Below are positions 5,471-11,827 of a stretch of 28,455 bases of DNA, one piece after another. The first letter of the stretch is position 1, and each line of letters opens with the position of its first letter. Under the pieces are notes generated by a model, which did no database searches, had not been told where the DNA came from, and saw only the letters and a list, made by a program, of their open reading frames with translations. Source of the DNA: an uncultured Oscillospiraceae bacterium (GTDB lineage Bacteria > Bacillota_A > Clostridia > Oscillospirales > Oscillospiraceae); contig CAAFFR010000192.1 of assembly GCA_900762245.1 (NCBI GenBank), positions 1 through 28,455 of the forward strand, written 5' to 3'. The translations under genes and the position numbers were made by a program.

Positions 5471-7407
5471 GTGTCCGCATTGCCAAAAGCGCCGGGTTCT
5501 GCTTCGGTGTCAGCCGGGCAGTGGAACTGGTGGAGCAGGCGGCTGCTGCGGGAAAGCAGGTAGCCACCCTTGGTCCCATCATCCACAACCGCCATGTGGT
5601 GGAGAAATTTGAGAAGATGGGGGTCCGGGTGATTGATTCCCCTGAGGAGGCCCGCGCTGAGGAAACGGTCATCATCCGCTCCCATGGCGTGGCCCGGGAA
5701 GTCGTGGAGCGGCTGGAAAGAACCGGGGCGGAGATCATCGATGCCACCTGTCCTTTTGTCAAACGCATCCACAGCATCGTCAGCCGGGCAGAGGAAGAGG
5801 GCCGTCTGCCGGTCATTATCGGTACCCCCACCCATCCCGAGGTGGAGGGAATTGCCGGATGGTGCAGTGACTGCCGGGTTTTTGCCAGTCGCGAAGATCT
5901 GGAAAACTGGGCCGCTTCTTTGAAAGTTCGCAAGGATTCGGCAATTTGTATGGTTTCACAGACAACGAGTACGGAATTTTTGTGGAAATCGTGCGGTGAT
6001 TTTGCAAAAAAACAGTTTACTAACTTGAAAATTTTTGATACAATATGTAGAGCAACTGAGTATAGGCAAAGCGAAGCAGCAGAATTGAGTAAATCCTGTC
6101 AGGCGATGGTCGTTGTAGGTGACCCCAAGAGTTCCAACACAGGACGTCTCGCTATGATTTGCCGAGAGCATTGCGGAAAGGTCTTTCTGGTGGATAACGC
6201 CGCCGAACTGAAGGCTGAAAATTTCCGCGGTGTTACTGATGTTGGTATCACTGCCGGTGCGTCGACTCCGGCGTGGATTATAAAGGAGGTCAACAAGACT
6301 ATGAGCGAAATTATCAATGTTGAGGCTGTACAGGAGGAGAGCTTTGCTGAGCTGCTGGAACAGTCCATCAAGACTTTAAATACAGGAGATAAGGTCATGG
6401 GTATCGTTACCGGTATCGGTAACACCGAAGTCCAGGTCGATCTGGGCACCAAGCACGCCGGTTACATCCCCTATGACGAAGTCAGCACCGATCCTTCTGT
6501 GAAGCCCGAAGACATCCTGAAGGTTGGCGACGAGATCGAGGTTTTCGTCGTTCGCGTCAACGATCAGGAAGGCACCGTGCAGCTGTCCAAGAAGAAGCTG
6601 GACGGCCTGAAGGTTTGGGACGACATGGCTGCCTGGGTGGAAGACAAGACCACCGTCGAAGGCGTCATCACCGAAGAGAACAAGGGCGGCCTGGTTGCCA
6701 ATGTTAAGGGCATCCGCGTCTTCATCCCCGCTTCCCAGTCCGGCATTGCCAAGGGCGGCGACATGACCGGCATGGTTGGCAAGACTGTCTCCCTGAAGGT
6801 CACCGAGGTCAACCGCGCACGCCGCCGCGTTATCGGCTCCATCCGCGCTGTGTCCTCCGAGGCCCGCAAGGCTGCTCAGGAGAAGATCTGGGCTGAGATC
6901 GAGAACGGCAAGAAGTACCACGGCACCGTCAAGTCCCTGACTTCCTACGGCGCATTTGTGGACATCGGCGGCGTTGACGGCATGGTCCACGTTTCCGAGC
7001 TGTCCTGGAACCGTATCAAGACTCCTGCTGATGTTGTGAAGGTTGGCGATGAGATCGATGTTTACGTCATCTCCTTCGACGCTGACAAGCACAAGATCTC
7101 CCTGGGCTACAAGACCGCTGAGATGAATCCCTGGAACCAGTTCATGACCAACTACTCCGTGGGCGATGTCTGCGATGCTAAGGTTGTGAAGCTGATGACC
7201 TTCGGCGCTTTCGCAGAGATCCTGCCCGGCGTTGACGGCCTGATCCACATTTCTCAGATCGCTGACAAGCGCATCGGCAAGCCTGAGGATGTCCTGTCCG
7301 AGGGTCAGGATGTCAAGGTCAAGATCACCGATGTTGACGCTGAGAACAAGCGCATCTCCCTGTCCATCCGCGCTCTGCTGGAAGAGACTGCTGAGGACGC
7401 TGAGTAA
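5467..7407 (+). CDS. ispH: IspH (HMBPP reductase) fused to S1-domain protein
   Basis: This 646-residue bifunctional protein starts with IspH (residues 1-278). IspH reduces HMBPP to IPP and DMAPP at a 4Fe-4S cluster, the last step of the MEP isoprenoid pathway. The three cluster cysteines are C12 (FCFG), C95 (DATCPFVK) and C194 (DTICRATEYRQ); H40, H123 and E125 (THPEVEG) fit the active site. Residues 279-646 hold four S1 RNA-binding repeats, the third and fourth being the best (GTVKSLTSYGAFVDIGGVDG, VKLMTFGAFAEILPGVDGL). This resembles ribosomal protein S1 / RpsA-like proteins. The fusion is known in Clostridia. The S1 half has a visibly more uniform, highly-expressed-type codon choice than the IspH half. 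An internal promoter and ribosome site precede the S1 part. It overlaps cmk by 4 bp and is followed by a strong terminator. Confidence 0.95.
   Translation: MSVRIAKSAGFCFGVSRAVELVEQAAAAGKQVATLGPIIHNRHVVEKFEKMGVRVIDSPEEARAEETVIIRSHGVAREVVERLERTGAEIIDATCPFVKRIHSIVSRAEEEGRLPVIIGTPTHPEVEGIAGWCSDCRVFASREDLENWAASLKVRKDSAICMVSQTTSTEFLWKSCGDFAKKQFTNLKIFDTICRATEYRQSEAAELSKSCQAMVVVGDPKSSNTGRLAMICREHCGKVFLVDNAAELKAENFRGVTDVGITAGASTPAWIIKEVNKTMSEIINVEAVQEESFAELLEQSIKTLNTGDKVMGIVTGIGNTEVQVDLGTKHAGYIPYDEVSTDPSVKPEDILKVGDEIEVFVVRVNDQEGTVQLSKKKLDGLKVWDDMAAWVEDKTTVEGVITEENKGGLVANVKGIRVFIPASQSGIAKGGDMTGMVGKTVSLKVTEVNRARRRVIGSIRAVSSEARKAAQEKIWAEIENGKKYHGTVKSLTSYGAFVDIGGVDGMVHVSELSWNRIKTPADVVKVGDEIDVYVISFDADKHKISLGYKTAEMNPWNQFMTNYSVGDVCDAKVVKLMTFGAFAEILPGVDGLIHISQIADKRIGKPEDVLSEGQDVKVKITDVDAENKRISLSIRALLEETAEDAE
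6016..6044 (+). promoter_or_regulatory. Predicted promoter inside ispH
   Basis: TTTACT (6016-6021) and TACAAT (6039-6044) are separated by 17 bp, with TG at the extended -10 position (TGATACAAT). The surrounding 5940-6110 is noticeably AT-rich and uses codons unlike the rest of the gene. It lies about 255 bp before the internal S1 start. The same TGATACAAT box occurs in the promoters at 15030 and 18789. Confidence 0.5.
6283..6303 (+). promoter_or_regulatory. Internal ribosome-binding site and in-frame ATG for the S1 half
   Basis: AAGGAGGT (6283-6290) is an almost perfect Shine-Dalgarno, 10 nt before an in-frame ATG at 6301 (MSEIINVEAVQ). The ATG falls exactly at the border between the IspH and S1 domains, codon 279. 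Initiation here would give a free 368-residue S1 protein. Confidence 0.65.
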
Positions 7408-7418
7408 TTTTGTAAACC

Positions 7419-7452
7419 ATACCGGGGCTGCGCTTGTAGCCCCGGTATTTTC
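7419..7452 (+). terminator. Rho-independent terminator after ispH-S1
   Basis: A perfect 11-bp stem (ATACCGGGGCT / AGCCCCGGTAT) with an 8-nt loop, followed by TTTT, starts 11 bp after the stop codon. It closes the dnaG-sigma-cmk-ispH operon. Confidence 0.9.
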
Positions 7453-7495
7453 ATAAACAACTGCGTTTTTTCGGAATCGGATGGAGGCCTGAAAC

Positions 7496-7678
7496 ATGAA
7501 TAGGAAGAATCTGCTGAATGCAGCGCTTTATGGGGCTACGGGTGTTCTTTGGATTTGCAACAGCCTGGATAATGCATCCGGTTTTTATCTCTTTCTGGGG
7601 TTGATCTGGCTCCTGGGTGCTGTTATCTGGATTGTACGCTATTACAAGGAAAGAAAAGATTCTAAAAAGGAGAATTGA
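7496..7678 (+). CDS. Small membrane protein of unknown function
   Basis: This 60-residue protein has two predicted membrane helices, about residues 8-23 (AALYGATGVLWICNS) and 28-48 (GFYLFLGLIWLLGAVIWIV), and a basic C-terminal tail (RYYKERKDSKK). A GATGGAGG ribosome site lies 8 nt upstream of the ATG. The stop codon is 2 nt before the start of the first Dabb gene, so the two are probably co-transcribed. I do not recognise a family. Confidence 0.65.
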   Translation: MNRKNLLNAALYGATGVLWICNSLDNASGFYLFLGLIWLLGAVIWIVRYYKERKDSKKEN

Positions 7679-7680
7679 TT

Positions 7681-7962
7681 ATGGTCAAGCACATCGTTCT
7701 GTTTAAAGTAAAGGAAGGAGAAAACGTTGCCGGGGTAGTGAAAATTGCCGAAGCAGCCCTGATGCCTCTGGTAGGTAAAATCGAGGGCCTGCTGTCTGCC
7801 GAAATCAAGCAGACCTTTGCAGGCATGGACATTGCTCTGTACTGCGAGCTGGAAAGCAAGGAAGCTATGGCCTACTATGCCGATCATCCTCTGCATACCG
7901 AGGCGAAATCCAAGTTCTTCCATCTGCTGAGCGACCGCATCGCAGCGGACTACGAGGTGTAA
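7681..7962 (+). CDS. Dabb-domain (stress-responsive A/B barrel) protein, copy 1
   Basis: This 93-residue single-domain protein begins MVKHIVLFKVKEG and contains the conserved G...M.IALYCE and YADHPLHTEAKSKF stretches of the Dabb dimeric ferredoxin-like barrel family. The family includes small plant stress proteins and bacterial proteins of mostly unknown role; some relatives are polyketide cyclases. ATG 7681 has AAGGAG about 9 nt upstream; a TTG at 7675 is a less likely start. The next gene, 1 nt after the stop codon, is a clear paralogue. A function cannot be assigned from sequence. Confidence 0.85.
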   Translation: MVKHIVLFKVKEGENVAGVVKIAEAALMPLVGKIEGLLSAEIKQTFAGMDIALYCELESKEAMAYYADHPLHTEAKSKFFHLLSDRIAADYEV

Positions 7963-7963
7963 C

Positions 7964-8245
7964 ATGGTCAAGCATATCGTGGTCTATACCCTGAAGGAGG
8001 ACGTGGACAAGGATGCGGCAGTGAAGCTGATCGCCTCCAAGCTGGAGCCGCTGGTGGGGCAGATCCCGGGACTTCTTCATATGGAGGTCCGCCGCTGCTA
8101 TGCCGGAATGGACTATGCCCTGTATTCCGAGTTTGAAAAGGCAGAGGATGTTCCTGCTTACCGCAAGCATCCCCTCCATCAGGAAGCAAAAAGTCATTTC
8201 CATCATCTGCTGGATACCCGGTATTCTGCAGATTACGAAGTATAA
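7964..8245 (+). CDS. Dabb-domain protein, tandem copy 2
   Basis: This 93-residue paralogue of the preceding gene has the same length, the same start (MVKHIV) and the same ending (ADYEV), and shares YAGMDYALYSEFE and HPLHQEAKSHFHHLL. It differs across most of the middle, so the duplication is not recent. The start lies 1 nt after the copy-1 stop, with GAGGTG as ribosome site inside copy 1. The pair may form a heterodimer, since Dabb proteins usually dimerise across the barrel; this is inference. Repeat copy B separates it from the ACT gene. Confidence 0.85.
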   Translation: MVKHIVVYTLKEDVDKDAAVKLIASKLEPLVGQIPGLLHMEVRRCYAGMDYALYSEFEKAEDVPAYRKHPLHQEAKSHFHHLLDTRYSADYEV

Positions 8246-8252
8246 TTTGTGA

Positions 8253-8344
8253 TGTCATTCCGAGCCAGTGCGCACACTGGCGTGGGAATCCCCATCTTAA
8301 GAAGGAGATTGCCACACCAGTCTGCGGACTGGTTCGCAATGACA
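8253..8344 (+). repeat. Dispersed TGTCATTSCGA palindromic repeat, copy B
   Basis: This 92-bp copy has arms TGTCATTCCGAGCCAGT and ACTGGTTCGCAATGACA. Its inner palindromes are CCAGTGCGCACACTGG and CCAGTCTGCGGACTGG, and the centre is short (CCCCATCTTAAGAAGGAG). It is the shortest complete copy in the window and lies between the Dabb pair and the ACT gene. Confidence 0.85.
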
Positions 8345-8370
8345 CATTTCATCTAAAGGAGTAAATCAAT

Positions 8371-8640
8371 ATGAAAGCAATTGTAACCGTCGTAGGTAAG
8401 GACCGGGTGGGCATCATTGCCAACGTCTGCACCGCACTGGCGGAATTCAACGTCAATGTTCTGGACATCAACCAGACCGTCATGCAGGGTTATTTTACCA
8501 TGATGATGGCGGTGGATGTGTCTATCTGCAATGTGCCTCTGGCAGAGCTGGTTACCAGAATGGATGAGATCGGCAAGGGCATGAGCCTCTCCATCCGCGT
8601 CCAGCGGGAGGATATTTTCCAGGCCATGCACCGCATCTGA
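8371..8640 (+). CDS. ACT-domain protein (UPF0237)
   Basis: This 89-residue single ACT domain starts MKAIVTVVGKDRVGIIANV and includes FNVNVLDINQTVMQGYFTMM, a typical small-molecule-binding beta-alpha-beta fold related to the glycine-cleavage repressor ACT domains. An AAAGGAG ribosome site precedes the ATG. The PFL-family gene starts 9 nt after its stop, and this pairing (UPF0237 followed by UPF0210) is conserved in Firmicutes. A role as ligand sensor or subunit for the PFL protein is inferred from the linkage. The ligand is unknown. Confidence 0.92.
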   Translation: MKAIVTVVGKDRVGIIANVCTALAEFNVNVLDINQTVMQGYFTMMMAVDVSICNVPLAELVTRMDEIGKGMSLSIRVQREDIFQAMHRI

Positions 8641-8649
8641 GGTGACACC

Positions 8650-10008
8650 ATGCTGGATAGAAAGGACATACTGAAAACGCAGCACATGATCGACGAACAG
8701 CATCTGGATATCCGCACCATCACCATGGGCATCAGTCTCATGGATTGCTGCGATCCCGATCTGGAGGTCTGCTGCGAAAAGATCTACAACAAGATCACCC
8801 GCTGCGCCAGGAATCTGGTGAAGGTGGGCGAGGATATCGAGAAGGAATTTGGCATTCCCATTGTCAATAAGCGTATTTCCGTCACCCCTATTTCCATTGT
8901 GGCCGGCTCCTGCCAGTGTGACAGCTATGTGGAGATTGCCAAGACCCTGGATAAGGCAGCCAAGACCTGCGGCGTCAACTTCATCGGCGGTTTCTCCGCT
9001 CTGGTGCAGAAGGGCTGCACACAGGGTGACTGGAAGCTGATGCGCTCCATTCCGGATGCCATGGCTTGTACCGAACGGGTTTGCGCCAGCGTCAACGTTG
9101 GTTCCACCCGGGCAGGCATCAACATGGATGCTGTGGCCGAAATGGGCCGCATCATCAAGCGCACCGCCGAAGTTACCGCAGACGATGACGGTCTGGGCTG
9201 TGCAAAGGTGGTTGTCTTTGCCAATGCGGTGGAGGACAATCCCTTCATGGCCGGTGCCTTCCATGGTGTAGGTGAGCCGGAATGTGTTATCAATGTAGGC
9301 GTTTCCGGCCCCGGCGTGGTGTACCACGCATTGCAGAAGGTGAAGGGCCAGCCCTTTGATGTGGTGGCAGAGACGATTAAGAAAACTGCCTTCCAGATTA
9401 CCCGTATGGGCCAGATCGTGGGCAAAGAGGCTTCTGCCCGTCTGGGCGTGCCCTTCGGCATCGTGGACCTGAGTTTGGCCCCCACTCCTGCTGTGGGCGA
9501 CAGTGTGGCCCGGATTCTGGAGGAAATGGGTCTGGAGGTCTGCGGCACCCACGGTACCACTGCGGCTTTGGCGATGCTGAACGATGCCGTCAAGAAGGGC
9601 GGCGTTATGGCTTCCAATCATGTAGGCGGCCTGTCCGGTGCCTTTATCCCCGTGTCCGAGGACGAGGGCATGATCGCTGCCGCAGAATGCGGTACGTTGT
9701 GCCTGGATAAGCTGGAAGCCATGACCTGTGTCTGCTCTGTGGGCTTGGATATGATTGCTGTGCCCGGTGATACCAGCGCGGCAACCATTTCTGCCATCAT
9801 TGCGGACGAAGCCGCTATTGGTATGGTCAACTCCAAGACCACCGCCGTCCGCATCATCCCCGCTCCCAACAAGGTGGTGGGCGACCGGGTGGAAATGGGC
9901 GGACTGCTGGGCAGCGCACCTGTGATGCCGGTGCATGATAAGTCCAGCGAGCTGTTCATTGCAAGAGGCGGTCGGATCCCTGCGCCCTTACAGAGCTTGA
10001 AAAACTGA
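8650..10008 (+). CDS. PFL family protein (UPF0210)
   Basis: This 452-residue protein is recognisable along its whole length as the UPF0210 / PFL family: [13 protein letters not shown] near the start, [12 protein letters not shown], the [12 protein letters not shown] segment, [26 protein letters not shown], and the C-terminal [12 protein letters not shown]. The fold is related to pyruvate-formate-lyase-type glycyl radical barrels, but I see no terminal RVxGY glycyl-radical motif, so radical chemistry is not supported. It is cysteine-rich, with a C-x-C (SCQCDSY). It is almost certainly co-transcribed with the ACT gene and followed by a terminator. The biochemical function is unknown. Confidence 0.93.
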   Translation: MLDRKDILKTQHMIDEQHLDIRTITMGISLMDCCDPDLEVCCEKIYNKITRCARNLVKVGEDIEKEFGIPIVNKRISVTPISIVAGSCQCDSYVEIAKTLDKAAKTCGVNFIGGFSALVQKGCTQGDWKLMRSIPDAMACTERVCASVNVGSTRAGINMDAVAEMGRIIKRTAEVTADDDGLGCAKVVVFANAVEDNPFMAGAFHGVGEPECVINVGVSGPGVVYHALQKVKGQPFDVVAETIKKTAFQITRMGQIVGKEASARLGVPFGIVDLSLAPTPAVGDSVARILEEMGLEVCGTHGTTAALAMLNDAVKKGGVMASNHVGGLSGAFIPVSEDEGMIAAAECGTLCLDKLEAMTCVCSVGLDMIAVPGDTSAATISAIIADEAAIGMVNSKTTAVRIIPAPNKVVGDRVEMGGLLGSAPVMPVHDKSSELFIARGGRIPAPLQSLKN

Positions 10009-10018
10009 TTTTTTTGGG

Positions 10019-10046
10019 GGGCGGGCCACGATGGCTCGCCCTTTTT
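10019..10046 (+). terminator. Terminator after the PFL gene
   Basis: GGGCGGGCC and GGCTCGCCC form a 9-bp stem with one G-U pair and a 5-nt loop, followed by TTTTT. It begins 10 bp after the PFL stop codon. Confidence 0.85.
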
Positions 10047-10270
10047 GCGATTTGTGTGGGAATGTTACTTTCTTGTCTCCGAACAAGAAAGTAACCAAAG
10101 AAGTCGGCTTAAGGAGGCGCTGAGTTGCTTGCTCCCGCAAGCAAAGCCGCCCTCCTTAAGAATCTACCCGGCGCGCACTGGGCAGGCCCGATGGACCTTA
10201 ATGGGCATACGGTGCAAGAAAAAAGTGTTCCGACTTTTTTCTTGCAGGGGTTCTGCTCAAAAAATGGCAG
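10047..10270. repeat. Gene-free block of three nested hairpins (probable dispersed repeat)
   Basis: There is no convincing gene here. Three strong hairpins occur in a row. Hairpin 1 is GTTACTTTCTTG (10064-10075) with its exact complement at 10084-10095. Hairpin 2 has the 10-bp stem CTTAAGGAGG (10108-10117) with 10151-10160, enclosing TTGCTTG/CAAGCAA. Hairpin 3 is the 14-bp stem TGCAAGAAAAAAGT (10213-10226) with 10233-10246. The sequence after hairpin 1 (CAAGAAAGTAACCAAAGAAG) resembles a repeat often seen between genes in bacteria. Open frames across it (10045-10338 and 10125-10379) follow the hairpins and look spurious. It may be a REP/MITE-type element or a structured RNA. Confidence 0.6.
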
Positions 10271-10294
10271 AGTGTTGCCTTTGGGTACAATTGG

Positions 10295-10335
10295 AAAACT
10301 GCACCGAACAGATTTGCTCGGTGCAGTTTTTTGCT
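10295..10335. terminator. Bidirectional terminator
   Basis: AAAACTGCACCGA (10295-10307) is exactly complementary to 10318-10330, a 13-bp stem with a 10-nt loop and T runs on both strands. On the minus strand it ends transcription of the small membrane protein and the operon upstream of it. Confidence 0.85.
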
Positions 10336-10348
10336 TAGTGGGGTTTTG

Positions 10349-10546
10349 TCATCGTTCTTTGAATTTGTCAAGGAAATAGATGGCCCATGCAATGGCAAGA
10401 ATGATCCATGCAATGCTCATTTCAAAAACCGTTCTGAAGCTGTTCCAGCTGGATACATATTTGCGGAATAAAAACTCCACAATTGTCAGCAAAATGCAGG
10501 CAAGGGTAGCTTTCAACAGAAAGCGCAGTGTCAATTTGGTTTTCAT
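10349..10546 (-). CDS. Small two-helix membrane protein
   Basis: This 65-residue protein (MKTKLTLRFLLKATLACILL...) has two hydrophobic helices, about residues 8-27 and 42-59, a short polar loop (RKYVSSWNSFRTVF) and a basic end (DKFKER). I chose the ATG at 10546 because AAGGAGGG lies 7 nt upstream. A longer frame to 10579 would begin inside a decayed repeat and ignore that site. It follows the U32 gene on the same strand and is followed by the bidirectional terminator. The family is not recognised. Confidence 0.65.
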   Translation of the reverse strand: MKTKLTLRFLLKATLACILLTIVEFLFRKYVSSWNSFRTVFEMSIAWIILAIAWAIYFLDKFKER

Positions 10547-10566
10547 GGAAGTCCCTCCTTGCATCT

Positions 10567-10605
10567 GGGAGATTGCCACACAAGTGTGTGAACGTTCATC
10601 GCAAT
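10567..10605 (+). repeat. Decayed half-copy of the TGTCATTSCGA repeat
   Basis: GGGAGATTGCCACACAAGTG continues to CATCGCAAT and matches the right half of the repeat (GGAGATTGCCACACCAGT...ACTGGTTCGCAAT) with several substitutions. The left arm and the terminal GACA are absent. Confidence 0.5.
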
Positions 10606-10609
10606 ATTG

Positions 10610-11827
10610 TTACTTGGCGGACAAATCTACACTTTTTCGGATCATGGAGAGGGCAGGGACCTGCTTGGGCAGCTGCATGGTGAACTTCATTTCGGGCTTT
10701 CTGGGTTCTTCCAGAGGATTGCCTTCTTCGTCATGGATGTTTTCGGCAGTGAAGGCAAAGGGACGCAGGCCGGGACCGACGATCTCCAGTTCGTCGCCTG
10801 CCTTGAACTTGTTGTTGAGGGAGCAGGTGGCGATGCCGTTTTCATCACAGGATTCTACCTTTGCCACGATCTGCCACTCCCGGATGTAGCGGGAATTTTC
10901 CGTGTACTGACCGGGATATCCGTAATAGAAGCCGGTGGAGTAGATGCGGTGGGATACATGGTCCACCTCGTCCCGCCAGACGGGATCAATGGGACGGCCT
11001 GCATAAATGTCATCGATGCAGTGGCGGTATGCGCCGGTGACGATGGCGGCATAGTAGGCGGATTTGGCGCGGCCTTCGATCTTGATGCAGTCGATTCCGG
11101 CATCCATCAGATCCTTCAGATGGTCAATCATGCACATATCCCGGGAGTTTAAGATGTAAGTACCTTTTTCGTCCTCAAAAACCGGGAAATACTCACCGGG
11201 ACGCTTTTCTTCCATCAGGGCGTACTGGTAGCGGCAGGGCTGGGCGCAGGCACCCCGGTTGGAGTCCCGTCCGGTCATGTAGTTGCTGAGAAGGCACCGG
11301 CCGGAGTAGCTGACGCACATGGCACCGTGACCGAAGGTTTCAATTTCCAGCTTCGGATCTACCTTCTGCCGGATCTCGGCAACCTCCTTCAGGCTGCATT
11401 CTCTTGCCAGCACTACACGCTGGGCACCCAGATCGAACCAGGCCTGTGCGCATTCGTAGTTGGCAATGGACTGCTGGGTGGAGATGTGACGCTCACAATG
11501 GGGGGCGTATTTGCCTGCCAGGGTGAAAGCACCCAGGTCGGCGACGATAAGGGCATCCACCCCGGCATCATCCAGCCGCTCCAAATAGGCGGGCAGCTGG
11601 GTGATTTCGTCATTTCGGGGCATGATATTCACAGTGACATGGGCTTTGACACCATGGTCATGGGCATATTTCACCGCCTGAGGAAGTTCCTCAGGGGTGA
11701 AGTTGCCGGCAAAGGCGCGCATACCGAAGTCGGTACCGGCGAGATATACGGCATCGGCACCGTAGTGAACGGCCATTTTCAGCCGTTCCATGTCTCCGGC
11801 GGGGCTTAACAATTCTAATTTTCTCAT
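10610..11827 (-). CDS. trhP: Peptidase U32 family protein, tRNA 5-hydroxyuridine synthesis type
   Basis: This 405-residue U32 protein starts MRKLELLSPAGDMERL and has GADAVYLAG, VNIMPRN, ISTQQSIAN and the U32 signature around residues 163-200 (ETFGHGAMCVSYSGRCLLSN, then GACAQPCRY). The conserved cysteines in that segment are thought to hold an Fe-S cluster. A C-terminal beta domain follows (FKAGDELEIVGPG). Relatives YegQ/TrhP and B. subtilis YrrN/YrrO hydroxylate U34 of certain tRNAs (ho5U) using prephenate. Despite the family name, peptidase activity is not expected for this subgroup. It overlaps mltG by 4 bp (ATGA), matching the mltG-U32 neighbourhood of Bacillus; the methyltransferase gene (trmR) usually between them is absent. 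Confidence 0.88.
   Translation of the reverse strand: MRKLELLSPAGDMERLKMAVHYGADAVYLAGTDFGMRAFAGNFTPEELPQAVKYAHDHGVKAHVTVNIMPRNDEITQLPAYLERLDDAGVDALIVADLGAFTLAGKYAPHCERHISTQQSIANYECAQAWFDLGAQRVVLARECSLKEVAEIRQKVDPKLEIETFGHGAMCVSYSGRCLLSNYMTGRDSNRGACAQPCRYQYALMEEKRPGEYFPVFEDEKGTYILNSRDMCMIDHLKDLMDAGIDCIKIEGRAKSAYYAAIVTGAYRHCIDDIYAGRPIDPVWRDEVDHVSHRIYSTGFYYGYPGQYTENSRYIREWQIVAKVESCDENGIATCSLNNKFKAGDELEIVGPGLRPFAFTAENIHDEEGNPLEEPRKPEMKFTMQLPKQVPALSMIRKSVDLSAK

Noticed and set aside
8353..9936. 527-codon frame antisense to the ACT and PFL genes
   Set aside because: His/Gly/Ala-rich shadow translation without a ribosome site. The plus-strand genes are well-known families.
8650..10008. Glycyl-radical enzyme (pyruvate formate-lyase)
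   Set aside because: The PFL family name is misleading: no C-terminal RVxGY motif and no adjacent radical-SAM activase gene were seen.
10045..10338. 97-codon plus-strand frame in the hairpin region
   Set aside because: It runs through three hairpins and a terminator, has no ribosome site, and its composition (Arg/Cys-rich) matches translated repeats rather than a protein.
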